Assembly: GCA_907163375.1 (NCBI GenBank)
Contig: CAJQUW010007069.1
Location: forward strand, 279,001-343,000
Length of the DNA: 64,000 bases
From: Prostheceraeus crozeri
Lineage: Eukaryota; Platyhelminthes; Polycladida; Euryleptidae
Direction: 5' to 3'
Shown here: in pieces, positions 32,780-43,455 of the stretch
Numbering within the stretch: position 1 is the first letter of the stretch
How the letters are laid out: each line of letters starts with the position of its first letter
The notes under the pieces: generated by a model
Databases searched by the model: none
What the model saw: the letters and a program-made list of their open reading frames with translations, nothing else
Told to the model about the DNA's origin: nothing
Program-made: the position numbers and the translations under genes

Positions 32780-35700
32780 TACTCCCACGTAACATCATCA
32801 TCATCAAATAAATTACTCTCAGCGAAGATTGTTTGAAATATTTCGGCTTGAATATCTTCTACGTTATATGGTAACACAATTTCATTTTCATCAGGTGCTT
32901 GACGTTTAAGAATATTTATTTGACTAGAAAATTTTTTTTCTTCATCATCATTATTTTTATCAGGAATACTAGTTCCTGTTTCTAAAGATCTTTTCTATGA
33001 TTTATTAACTGTATTCGATAATGTTTTACCCGAATATAATTTTAGAAAATCTTTTACTTTAACTTTATCTTGTGAATATCCTTTAAATGTTTTCTTTTCA
33101 CTGAGTCTTCCTTCTTCATCTACAGTAATACAGTATTTTACTTTAGGTGCAATAAACATTGCAAAAATAATTCCACCATTTCCTTAATCATTTTTTCCTT
33201 GACACAATTCTCCCCCAACATATCCAGCAGCATCTAATTTATTGAAGAGTTCATTAGAAATGTATATACTATCGGTATCTGTATAATGAATGTAGTTTTC
33301 GTTGAAACCATTAATTTCTAAAATAAAGTTATTCATGATTCTTCTAGAGTGAGAAGGAATAAAAAAACCTAAGTGTGATGTCATGAATGACTCTTCCCAT
33401 CTTTCAGAATATTAGCTTTAAGAAATTCATCAACTTCCATTTCTACTTTCGCTAAATATTGTTCATCATTTAACGTTTCATAATCTTTTAATTCTTGTGT
33501 AAAATTTTTTTTCAGTGTACTTTCCATTGTGTGTTTTCAGTGTGTTTGTGTGTTTTTCCAGTGTGTTTTCATTCCATAAATGATATTTAGTGGTTATGTT
33601 TTTTGCACGGTTTTGCCATATAATGAATTCATTAATAATTTAATTAACTCATGACCTACAATTTTTCCTTCTGTGTTATATTTTTTTCTCAAATTAAAAA
33701 GTTTTTGAATATAATTTCGAAATGGTGAAGCTTGATAATTTTTTTCATAAATTATACCATCATTAATATGTAAGATTTTTCCACCAGATCTAACAATTTC
33801 TTGTATGACTACAGAAGTTAATACATCATAACATATACCATTTCTAAACCTGATTACTTATACATGAGAATTATTGTTTTGATTTTTACCTTTATCTTTT
33901 ATAGGAACTGGTTGAAAAAACATATCATCCGGATATTGAAACACAACTGTAAATATTCCAGTTTTAAGTCTAAATGTTTGAGTATTAAATTTAGATACTA
34001 TTTCTCGTTCTTCTTCTTGACGAAATTTTCTAGCCGATTCAGATTTAGGGTATTCTGAATTTTCATCATACATAGCTGATGGATATAAAGATGTTGCATC
34101 AAAAGCCATTAGAAATTCATTTTTTTGTTCAAGTAGTTGATCTGAAATTTTTTTACAAAGAACATTCTTGTCTTGCAACTGATTAAACTCTTTCATTAAA
34201 TCTATTAAATTACTTCTAGGTAAATACTGTTTTAATATTGTAACAAAATGTTGCAAAATGGAGATATGTATTTTCTTATATTTGCTGAAACCCTTCCACC
34301 TTTAACAGATTTTCTAATATAATTTCTAGCCCACAAATCTATATGAGAATGAATATTTATATTGTCATATTGTACACTTTTCATCCAACCGTCAAATGTT
34401 AAAGCGCAGGATGTTAAATTAGCAATTATATCTACACCAACTCAATCTCGCATATGTCTCCAATTTAATAATTTAATTCACACACATTGGTAGGAATTTT
34501 AAAATTCTCACACCATTTAGAAAGACTTGTTTTTACATGTTGATAACTACATTTCATTATAATAGTTTGAAGTGCTAATTTACCTGGAGGTGAATTTTTT
34601 CATATTATCATTATTATTATTATTGTTTTTAAATCTAAAAAAATTTTGAATATATCTACTAACACATTCAGGTGTATAAGGATTTCGTAATGAAGCAGTT
34701 GATATTCCTCTTGAAGTTTCAGAGGCGGTTTAGATAATTCAAAATTAGCCTTGATCGGAAAATAGGAATCAAAACTTGATGAATTGTGAGCCATTAAAGT
34801 TACTTTCGAATAGTTAAATTTTCCAAGAGTTTTAAAAAATTGATGTATTGGACATTCGTCATCCTCAGATCTTCTAAATATTTTCACACAATTTTGAAGT
34901 TTATTCAATTCTAATTAAGTTAAATTATTATACTCATTAATTTGTTTTTTAAGCTTTTTAATTTCATCTTCATCTTTTGATCGTTTAATTTTAATCATAT
35001 CACTTAAAAAACGTGTTTCTAATTCTTTCAATCTTTGTTTCGGTAAGCAACATATAAATTTATTAAAATTAATAGCTCTTACAGCATAAGGAATAGGATG
35101 AGCTGTTGAACAGTTAGGATCAAGAAAAGTTTCGAGATTCCAAATCTATGTTGAACTATAGTCAATTTTTTTCTTTGTTATGATTTTATATGGACGCGTT
35201 GTTAGATTTTCATCAGTAACTGTTTTATATATTGGTTTGAAATTATTTTCAATTTCTCTAATAGCTTTAAATTTATGAGATTTTTAAATTAAACAATAGT
35301 TTCCAATTGTTGAACCTTCGTGAAAATAGTTGTAATAGACATAATTATGAAGCGTTTCAATTCCTCTTGGATTTGAATGACGATTCGAAGGACTGTAATA
35401 CAAAACACTTTCTCCAAAAAATTTATTGAACTGAGAAAATTTGCAGTTTGACATTACTCCTGTTCTCGATGTGGCTTTCTCTTTATATAAAAAATTATTA
35501 AACATTTCTCTCATCATTTCTCTTTGTTCTTCATTAAAACCTCGTAAAACATTATAACATTTAATAAAACAAAAGTCTTCAGAAGGAATATAACAATATT
35601 CACCGAAATATTCTTTGATTCTATATTTCATATTTCATGCCTGCACCTCTATGTGATCTTTGTACTAGCTTCATTCCAAAACCTTCATATTTAATGTTAC

Positions 35701-35870
35701 CTGTAAAAATCCATTCATGACAATCTGATTTCTCATCCAGATTGGATGGCCATGTTTCAAATGATTCTTTATTATAGATGGTTGCGTAAAAATTTTGAAT
35801 TATATTTTCCTGATCTTTAATAACTTTTCCAAGTAAATTAATAATTTTACCATTTGTTTTTTTTAACATT
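32780..35870 (-). pseudogene. Polinton A: protein-primed DNA polymerase B (fossil)
   Basis: In order along the minus strand: a leader part with RSHRGAGMK, YIPSEDFCFIKCYNVLRG; an exonuclease-region motif VTLMAHNSSSFDSYF; palm motif A in MAFDATSLYPSAMYDE; and motif C in YIHYTDTDSIYIS. This is the standard order of Polinton polymerases, which copy the linear genome from a terminal protein. The C-terminal end runs to about 32.8 kb. Broken, on the order of eight breaks. Confidence 0.85.
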
Positions 35871-36057
35871 TAGCAATTTCTTCATCAAATTCTACAATTT
35901 GCTTTTTATTAATTCATCAATAATAGATTTCGCACCTTTATTCATCTTACAATTCATATTTTTTAAAGAAAGTTATGATTTTTTTTATTCAAAAGAAGTT
36001 ATGATTTTTTATATAACAGAAATCATGATTTTTTATTCAAAAAGAAATTATTATTTT

Positions 36058-36399
36058 TTACTCAAAAAGAAAATATGATTTTATTTTAAAATCTGAAGTA
36101 AATAAAGGTATATTGAATTGTTGTAATGTTTTTAAATCATAAACTGTTAAATGTTCTTTATTAGTTAACCACCATAAGTTATTGTATGCCAAAAATACTC
36201 TAAAACTTTTTAAACAAAGTGGAAAATTCCTTGTTCTTTCATAACTTTTTATTCCGTGTTTTATTTTATAATCTTTGACAAATTGCATATATCTGCGATG
36301 GTAATAAAATTTAACTTCTTTCTTCGAATTTACAGGATTTGTTGAATGACGATAATCTTTTAAAACTGGTACATGTTCTATCTTGTACGCATTCAACAT
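36058..36399 (-). pseudogene. Polinton A: unknown protein (fossil)
   Basis: About 113 codons starting MLNAYKIEHVPVLKDYRHST, rich in aromatic and basic residues (KFYYHRRYMQFVKDYKIKH). It lies between polymerase and ATPase parts. No family was recognised. It reads open. Confidence 0.45.
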
Positions 36400-36559
36400 A
36401 TTTTTTTATCTTTATAAATAAAAAATTTATAAGAAAAAATTATTCGATCACTCCGCGAAAATATTTTCTGTCGACTTTCAGTCGGGGCGAAGCCACTCGA
36501 TTCGAAGCCTAGTCAGAGAACAATTGTTCGATAACTCTATCATGAATTTTTTTATCAAT

Positions 36560-37262
36560 ATTAATAGTAATGAAGCCATAATCTTTTCACCAAGCATTGT
36601 TACACGAATGTTTAAATTCATCTTTATCTCTTATACATAGACCTCTGAAGAAATCACTTAAGTTTCTTGCATTTATTTCAAGTAGTATAAATATATTGGC
36701 ATTCTTTCTAATAACACTTCCATGTAATGAATACATACTTTGTGTTAAATAAAAAACACTACAGTTATTATGTCTACCTCTTGTGAAATAATTTCTCTGG
36801 ACTGACTGATTTCTATCATTAACACAATCATCAAAAATCACACAATGTTTCATTGTTCTATCTAGTTTACTAGGATCTTGCATATTACCACTATCATCTA
36901 TTAATTGTATCTTTATATGCTTATTTTTATTGGATTCTACTAACTGATTATTTTTTGCTGCTTCTTCACACCACGAACTTATTTCTTCTTCATATTCAGA
37001 TTTTTCATATTCTTTGAATAATGAAGCAATTGCTTTTTTTTAAGATTATTTTCAAATCCATATTTTAAAAATTGATAGACGGGTTGTTCTGCCGTTGTTG
37101 TATAAATTATAAGATTGTTATAATCCAAAAAATTTGGAGTCGTTAAAATTTTAAATAATAAATATGTATTTCCACATCCTGATCTTCCACAAATAACTGA
37201 CAAAACTTTATTAGATAAATTTGGATGATGATTAAACTTAAGTTTTTTTTTTATTTAATGGG
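36560..37262 (-). pseudogene. Polinton A: FtsK/HerA-type packaging ATPase (fossil)
   Basis: Carries a Walker A-like SVICGRSGCGNTYLLF, a Walker B-like KHCVIFDDCVND, and YFTRGRHNNCSVFYLTQSMY, the sensor-like segment of A32-type genome-packaging ATPases found in Polintons and other capsid-bearing elements. It would pump DNA into the capsid. Broken, about two or three breaks. Confidence 0.82.
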
Positions 37263-37312
37263 GCACTTCACTCATTTTTAATAAAAAATTTTTATTTTTT
37301 AGAAGAAGAAAA

Positions 37313-38101
37313 TTAAACTTCTCTAACCAAAAGATCTATCATAATCTCTTCACCTCCAAAATTAATTTCTTGTCCTGTCTGATCAGTGATTCTAATGTTA
37401 ATACTGTTAATAGTTTTTCCTGTAATAGGGAAATATATTAATGTTTGTGAAAATACATATAATCTATAAACAATTGGTACAGTAAAAGCTGGAAAACTGA
37501 AAATTAAATATGACAATTTGCCATTTATGTATCCTCCTTCAATAATGTCACAATGTACAACAATTGAATATATTTCAGTTATTTTTGGAATCTTCTCACC
37601 TAAATGACAACCTTGACTATAGGTTTGTTTATGAAATCCTAATAGTTTTGACAATGATCTATCATGATTAAAATCAACTTGATGATTTTCGCCTAAAGTA
37701 AGAGAAAGTTTATTGACTGCCGGTTCAACTGCAAAATGTAGTTGTTTCTTATCTTTAAATGGCATACCTAAATGTCTCTTAATTTCATTTGATATTGATT
37801 CAACTTCGTAAGAACCAGGAAGAAAAGTTAGTATTTTCCATGTTTTACCTTTATCAGTAGAATATCTAAATTGGTCATTCACATCTTTGATAACGTTTTG
37901 AATAGTGTTAAATGTGGAGAAACTAGTCAATGCAATTTGATAATTTTCATTTTGTTCCAAATGTAGAATGGGTTCTAAATCACAGGTGTGTGATGAAGTA
38001 GTTGTTATAATTTTTAACGTCGTACTAAATTTTGATGAACCCAAAATCTCTGTTAGATTTTCTAAATGATTTTTAATTTTTTCTAAATCTGCTGAACACA
38101 T
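37313..38101 (-). pseudogene. Polinton A: penton-like minor capsid protein
   Basis: A 262-codon open frame. Contains LEPILHLEQNENYQIALTSF, FLPGSYEVESISNEIKRHLG, SLSKLLGFHKQTYSQG, VHCDIIEGGYINGKLSYLIF and SINIRITDQTGQEINFGGEE. These are the signatures of the single jelly-roll minor capsid protein of Polintons, which occupies the five-fold vertices. It is the best preserved part of the element and looks whole. Confidence 0.8.
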
Positions 38102-38159
38102 CTTTTAGTTGACATTTTGAATAAATATTTTTTTATGAGATATATTTTTTATAAAAGAA

Positions 38160-39738
38160 TTAAAAACAACATATTTTAGCTATACTTTGATAATCCTCTT
38201 CATTTAGAATCCTCTTTTCTAACAGTCTTTTCAATATAGCATTAATTTCATTGAAACTAGAAGTATGTCCTTCTTTTATTGCAGATATTAAAATATTTAA
38301 TCTATTTAGTAATTCTTGTGGATCATCTGGTAAGAATACAGTTGTTTCTGTTTCAAAACCTTTTCCTACTTTAGCCCCCGTTGATAATAAATTGTGTAAT
38401 TGTTTATAACGTCTAAGAGATTTTACTGCACCAACTCTATCTAACATAGCTTTATATTTTATGAGATCTTCTACAGCATAAATTTTTAAATCTGCTCCTC
38501 TTAAAAGATCAACAAAATTTCTATCTAAACTAAAAGGAGATTTTTCTGGCGTAAAAAATTAAACCCTGTAAAGGTTGTGGAAATTTTTCTTTTTGTCCGA
38601 GATAAAATCTAGGTATTGTTTTTCCATCTATAAATGAAATAGAATGTTCAAGTTGCATAGATTTTGGTAATTTCTTATGAAAGCTTGATTCTGGTAATCC
38701 ATAGTCATCTAATATAGTTTTGTGTTCTGGATCTGTTATATTAATTTGTTTATCATTGTTTGTAAGTTCTTTTTCAAGATTTTTAAATGGTTTAATAGTT
38801 TTTTCAAAATCAGTTTTTGCTTGCTCGGTTTGCTGCATTTTCTCAAACATATCAGATTGAATACCAACTTTTATCATTCTATGCTGAGTATGATTTTCTT
38901 TCATAATATTTTTTTGCTTTATTAACTCATCTAATTGTTGAATTCTTTTTTGATTATCAGCTTTAATTTTATCCATTTTTAAAATACAATATTTGAATTT
39001 TGTGGTAACATTGGAATACAACAACAACATTTTGATGAACAAATTATTTTTTATTGCTTTGGCGTCTGACATCTTTTCGTTTAAAATTTTCTCGTCTAAA
39101 GTTTTCAGTTCTTCTAAAAAAGTTTTATCATTTTCTTCATTAGAAATTTTTCCATCCTGTTTATTCTTGTCATCAACTTTTTCTGACTGTAATTGAAATG
39201 ATATTTGATTCACTTCATTATTTATTTGATCAATTTTTTCAATCTCATCTAACGTAATAACATTATCATCACATACTCTTTGAAAGTAGTAATGTAATTT
39301 GTCATAGACTTCTTTAATATGTAAATGTTTAGTTTTTAATGATTTTCGTTTCTTAGTTATTAAAGATTTATCTGACATTGTAACAAGCGAAGTTGTAAAA
39401 ACACCTGTACCAGTTAAAGCAACTACTGGAATTACTAAAACACCTAAAGATTTAATAATTGTTAAAGCACCTAAACTTATTGCTAAAAATATTCCAATAC
39501 TTTGTGTTGCATTCTTAACTTTAGACCATCTCCTTCTTAATTTATCAGAATGCTCCAATCTTAATAATAATTGAGATTCCTTATCTTTCATACAACGTAA
39601 TCTGTCTTTGTGTTTTTCTTTATTAATTTTTTCAATGTCCATTTCACTTGTTTTTAATTGTGATAACGAAGGATATATTCTCGTCGCCGTCGAAGTTCCT
39701 TCCACTTTTGAGGTTTCTTCCACTTTTGTTTTGTCCAT
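38160..39738 (-). pseudogene. Polinton A: terminal membrane/coiled-coil protein (fossil)
   Basis: Starts MDKTKVEETSKVEGTSTATR inside the right TIR. The first frame (402 codons) has a hydrophobic double segment (IGIFLAISLGALTIIKSLGV, VIPVVALTGTGVFTTSLVTM), then long Lys/Glu-rich coiled coils. A second block (38,160-38,447) has LLSTGAKVGKGFETETTVF. Function unknown. Because the TIR includes its start, each element end carries a copy of the first ~80 codons. Broken, about one break. Confidence 0.6.
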
Positions 39739-40127
39739 TTTTTTAATAAATATTTTGAATACAATCTTCTGAAATTCTTAGACTACGTGATATTTTGAGA
39801 CTACCTAAATTTTCGTCCACGTGAAGTTTTCGACCACGTGATACTTTTTGGACTACGTGAAATTTTTAGACTGCCTAAATTTTGAGACTGCCTAAATTTT
39901 CGACTACGTGAAATTTCGACCACGTGATATTTTTTAGGCTGCCTAAATTTTGAGGCTACTTAAATTTTTGAAAATTTGATTTTTCGAAAATTTGTCACTA
40001 CCTAAATTTTTGAAATTTGAAACCACCTAAATTTTTGAAATTTATAGACTACGTAAATTTTTGAAATCTCGCAAGGTTTGACATCCGGTGCGAGCGAAGC
40101 GATGCGCTGGATGTCATACCCTATACT
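39552..40127. repeat. Polinton A right terminal inverted repeat
   Basis: Inverted partner of 25,420-26,042, ending CCTATACT at 40,127. It contains the same ~30-bp AAATTTAGG / CACGTAGTC tandem units and the start of the terminal gene. Confidence 0.9.
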
Positions 40128-40341
40128 ACTGTAAAACACTTTCCTACCCTTGCCTCACAGGAGACATCATCCTTCCTTCCTTCCTTCCAGAGGGGGAACG
40201 GTTTCCTCCTCTCGGTCCGATCCCTCCCAGCACATCATTGGCCATGTCCTTCCTCTCTCCAGAGGGGGGGGCTGAGTCAGCATGATGACTCATCATTTCA
40301 CATTTTGCGCTTGCTTTTGCAATGGGATCACTACTCAGCTG
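40128..40341. repeat. Outer right end of element M, beyond the Polinton insertion
   Basis: Continues M's terminal region after Polinton A. It holds a CCTTCC run at 40,170-40,190 and the outer inverted match (40,268-40,341) to 4185-4258. Within that match lie TGAGTCA (40,273-40,279) and TGACTCA (40,286-40,292), mirrored at 4247-4253 and 4234-4240. Confidence 0.65.
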
Positions 40342-41105
40342 TATGCTCATCATGAAAAAAGTCATTAGAAAAAATGAAAGTTGATAATCTACCATTTATG
40401 GTAGATGTTATGGTATCTTCGTTTCTTCTTCCACTACCACTACCACTCACATGAGCAGGTACATCCTTTTCCATGTCATTGTCTGGGAGATTTTTATGTA
40501 CATCATTCATGGTGTTTAGAAGTGCTGATAATTCCACATCAATAAAGCTAAATTTCGGATGATGATGTACATGTAATTCATCATTTATCATTTGAGAATG
40601 AGCCTTATCTTTGATATATGATTTGTACTTCAATGATAAATATTGAAACAAAAGAGATCGACTCAATGAGTGTTCAGACTTGTGTGATGGACAGAGTGGG
40701 AGCTCTCCCCGCAAAACTTGCTCCGCTGAAACACGTAACAGTTCCTGAAGGCGGAAACCGCAGGAACACTCCAATACAACTAACTCATTCATTGGTTGTG
40801 AAATAGTATAATTAAAATCATATAAATCCAAAATTGTCCATGTTTCTTGAGGCTTTGTATTCCAGGAACTGTTTTGCAAATGTAAATAGCATCTCATCCT
40901 GTGAGAAATCATGTCTTTTCAACTCACAATGATTAGGACAAATTGTATCCATCTTGCTGCTATTTTGAAATGACATTTGATTTAGTAGCTCAAATCCAGA
41001 ATATGAACAACCACATGATAGCTTTAATCGAGTGCTATAGTGACATTGCACACGGAAAACGATTTGATTCCTGGGTATGTCACAGTTACAAGCAGATGTG
41101 AACAT
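40331..41105 (-). pseudogene. Gene D: two tandem C-x-C ... C-P-x-H domains, relative of genes A/B
   Basis: ATG at 41,105 starts MFTSACNCDIPRNQ. Domain 1 reads LKLSCGCSYSGFELL then TICPNHCELKRHDF; domain 2 reads VVLECSCGFRLQELL then LPLCPSHKSEHSLS. Both keep C-x-C, about 20-30 residues, C-P-x-H, then a Leu/Phe/Tyr-rich helix, and gene A's CSCG ... CVHH block has a similar plan. A low-complexity tail (SGSGSGRRNED) leads to a stop inside element M's outer repeat. A TATA box lies 50 bases upstream of the ATG. Metal binding is inferred from Cys/His spacing. About one break. Whether it belongs to M, was cut by M, or is a separate copy is unclear. Confidence 0.55.
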
Positions 41106-41153
41106 GGTTGATATGGTGCATCAATTTGAAATGAATGCTCAAAGTTTACTCTT

Positions 41154-41165
41154 GCTATTTATATA
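41154..41165 (-). promoter_or_regulatory. TATA box of gene D
   Basis: TATATAAATAGC on the minus strand, about 50 bases before the ATG at 41,105, giving a leader of about 20-25 bases. Promoter architecture is like that of gene C. Confidence 0.65.
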
Positions 41166-41199
41166 ACAATAGTCTTCTTCAAAAGGTCAAACAGACAAA

Positions 41200-41296
41200 A
41201 CTCCACCCAATGACTCAGGCATCGTCGGACTCCACCCAGCAACTTACACTTTAGAAAAGTCCACCCAATGACTCAGGCATCGTCGGACTCCATCCA
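41200..41296. repeat. Two ~37-bp direct repeats with CCACCC and TGACTCA
   Basis: TCCACCCAATGACTCAGGCA followed by TCGTCGGACTCCA-CCA occurs at about 41,200-41,236 and 41,259-41,296, upstream of gene D. Each has an AP-1-like TGACTCA. A further GGGTGGA (41,327) and TGACTCA (41,345) follow. Confidence 0.9.
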
Positions 41297-41400
41297 GTGC
41301 GTCAAACAATCACTCCAGCAGTTTGGGTGGATTGTTTTTCATGCTGACTCATACAAGTGATATGTAGCTATACTTTTATAACTACTGACTTGCCCTGGCA

Positions 41401-41640
41401 GTGCAACAGAGGCAGCAAGGAAGATGGCTCAACTGGGAAGTTGAAGATCGCAAGATATCATGGAACGATTGGTGGAATATGGGCTATTGGCAGTTGAATC
41501 CGAAGCGGAAGGTCAATGGACATATGATGTGTTTCCAAACCCCGCTAACTTGGCACATTGGAGAATCCGCACGGACACTCAGTGTCACTTTAGTGGCAGG
41601 TATGCCAAGCCGTTGTTAAAAGCGTAAAGATCACCATCAA
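41401..41640 (+). pseudogene. Short retroelement ORF fragment
   Basis: One frame reads QQGRWLNWEVEDRKISW, another reads TYDVFPNPANLAHWRIRTDT followed by CHFSGRYAKP. The combination W ... KISW ... LPSPANL ... W ... C resembles the C-terminal region after the reverse transcriptase of some retroelement ORFs widespread in marine invertebrates. Only about 80 codons remain, frameshifted. Exact family not determined. Confidence 0.45.
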
Positions 41641-42417
41641 TTAGTTGAGTGCAAAGGCGGAAGAAGATAGCAGCCTTGTGTTTAGGACCTGGGCGCAACG
41701 AGATGTTGCAGGACCACCATCCTGAGAGATACTGAGCTTACCGGGTTGAAGTTTCGGTGACGGATGGTGCTCAGCTGATGACTCAGGTCATTTTTGGGTG
41801 CAGCAGTTGCTGTTTTACATAACGTATACACTGTATGTTGCAAATTAGACCAGAGTTGATCAGTGTGCATGTATTTTAAAACTTAACTATAAAATCATTC
41901 AGAACTTCGGACTAAAAGTTTAATTCATCTACACAGGACAGTATTAGAGGAAGAACATGATGAAATTTTAAAAACAAATGTTTAGTGAAGTGATTCAAAA
42001 ATTCACAATCTCCTGTATTTATTAAGGACTGTTTGATTAATCTGTATCTTCAGATAGAATAACGGTACTTGCATGTTAATTTCTAGTTTCTTCTCCCGCA
42101 TTTTCACCAACTATCTTTATAGAGATGGATGCGGAAAAATATGAAAGGAAATACTCGAATTACTGCACCTCAGTTTACCTTAACCATTGCCACAATTATC
42201 CTTTGTTCGTAATGCCACAAAACTATACATCTACATCAAAGTAAGCAATCCACATAAACAAAAATAAATTGGGGAGGGAGGAGGGTAGCAGGGACTTGAT
42301 CAACCTCTACTTAAATTCTATTTTTTCATAGATTAACTATCGTGGACACTTAAACTGAGGAGGCTATTGTTAGACCAAAGCATAGCAGGAAGTGAGCATG
42401 CTTCCAAATGACTTATA
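41641..42417. other. No feature seen
   Basis: AT-rich non-coding sequence. Open frames are short and show no domain. Confidence 0.4.
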
Positions 42418-43031
42418 GTCCGGCAGCCAGAACGAGTTTCTGCAGGGAACGAGGCCGAAAATGAGACTTTCACAGAATGATGTACATGTACACCCTAGGA
42501 CGCAGATTGAAGTTTTTGGCTAAAATGAAATTTTGTATGTTTTCTCTGATCAAATGAAAAGTACGAAGCCCAGAGTCATAATTTTTGACATGGAATGTCT
42601 TCAGGTCATTTTATTTCATTTTCATGCACCCTGTCTATAAAGCTAGACACATTTAAATTTGTGCGAGCCTCTTAATGTCGCCAAACTAAAACATTTTGAG
42701 CAACTTTGTCCACATTCAACCACATTCTCACATACATTGTCGATTAGATGCATGATAATAGCACATGCACATCATAGGAAATGACCTGAAGACATTCCAT
42801 GACAAAAATTATGATTCTGGGCTTAATACGTTTCTTTTAATCAGAGAAAACATACAAAATTTCATTTGAGTCAAAAACTGCAATCTGCGTCCCATTGGAT
42901 TTACATGTGTTCTTCTTTGATCCTGTCTGACAAGAAGAGGAGCTCACTAGAACTCGGCAGGGTGTGCATCATTCTGTGAAAGTGTCATTTTCGGCCTCGT
43001 TCCCTGCAGAAACTCGTGCTGGCTGCCGGAC
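42418..43031. mobile_element. 614-bp TA-flanked MITE with long inverted repeats
   Basis: Ends are GTCCGGCAGCCAG and CTGGCTGCCGGAC, each next to TA (42,416-42,417 and 43,032-43,033). The inverted similarity runs inward for about 195 bp (GCAGGGAACGAGGCCGAAAATGA, split by indels, and CATACAAAATTTCATTT). No ORF. TA flanks and long TIRs fit a Tc1/mariner-mobilised non-autonomous element. Confidence 0.85.
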
Positions 43032-43209
43032 TATTAGGTAGCTTAGCAGGAATTCATTGATTATTGCTTGCATGATACAGGTGTGTATGTGGAGACTTTT
43101 TCATATCAACTAGCTGCATTTTGTTTTCATAGGATTTAGCATCTCTTCCGTTGGTATACACGCATCAGATGTCATTCTGTCTCCTTCCCTTTCGTTGTCA
43201 TGCTGACGT

Positions 43210-43455
43210 TTCTTTTAAAATAAAATAAAAGAGACAAATGAACCTTGTTTATACTCGGAAACACACTATAGGCACGGAGACTTTCTTCCATGTGGCCGAG
43301 TTGTCATTCATCTCACTCTCATTCATTTTGTGGTGAGTGTTTAGCAAGAATGCAGAGTGCGCCTTTTTTAAAACTCTTAGGTTTGATTCGACCAAGGTTT
43401 GAACCAAGGTCTCCTGGACGCAGAGCGAGCACTTACCACAAGGCCACAACGCCGG
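43210..43455 (-). mobile_element. tRNA-derived SINE
   Basis: On the minus strand the head reads GCGTTGTGGCCTTGTGGTAA (A-box-like TGGCCTTGTGGTAAG), then CGCTCTGCGTCCAGGAGACC, then GGTTCAAACC (B box). A body of about 170 bp and an A/T-rich tail (TTTTATTTTATTTT near 43,215-43,230) follow. Spacing of the boxes fits a tRNA-type RNA polymerase III promoter. It is not a functional tRNA because the acceptor pairing is poor and a body follows. Confidence 0.7.

Larger units (their letters stand above)
25420..40127. mobile_element. Polinton A (Maverick/adintovirus-like fossil), near full length, broken
   Basis: The terminal inverted repeats begin AGTATAGSGTATGACATCC and are about 600 bp long; the compared part is about 90% identical by eye. 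Possible 6-bp target duplication AATGTA/ACTGTA, one mismatch. Parts, left to right: a copied gene start inside the TIR (+), Ulp1/adenain-type protease (+), integrase (-), phospholipase-A2-like protein (-), pX-like protein (-), major capsid protein (-), small virion protein (-), fibre-like protein (-), Cys-rich protein (+), DNA polymerase B (-), an unknown (-), packaging ATPase (-), penton-like minor capsid (-), and a membrane/coiled-coil protein (-). The whole is strikingly AT-rich. Broken, with roughly ten to twenty breaks. TIR divergence suggests an old but not ancient copy. Confidence 0.92.
4185..40341. mobile_element. Element M: mosaic Polinton-related fossil with unknown genes and long inverted repeats
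   Basis: The outer match is 4185-4258 against 40,268-40,341 in inverted orientation (starting CAGCTGAGTAGTGATCCC). Further inverted similarity pairs 4,990-5,560 with about 23,600-24,480. Excluding Polinton A (25,420-40,127), the element is about 21.5 kb. It carries genes A, B and C, two pieces of a Polinton-type polymerase gene, 2-kb inverted arms, and repeat-rich non-coding DNA. I found no clear target duplication, so the exact ends are tentative. No capsid or integrase part was recognised inside it. It is broken in several places (on the order of ten). It could be a single decayed element or a pile-up of related ones. Confidence 0.55.

Noticed and set aside
43380-43455. A tRNA gene on the minus strand
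   Set aside because: The A and B boxes are present, but the stems pair poorly and a ~170-bp body with an A/T-rich tail follows, so it is a SINE head.
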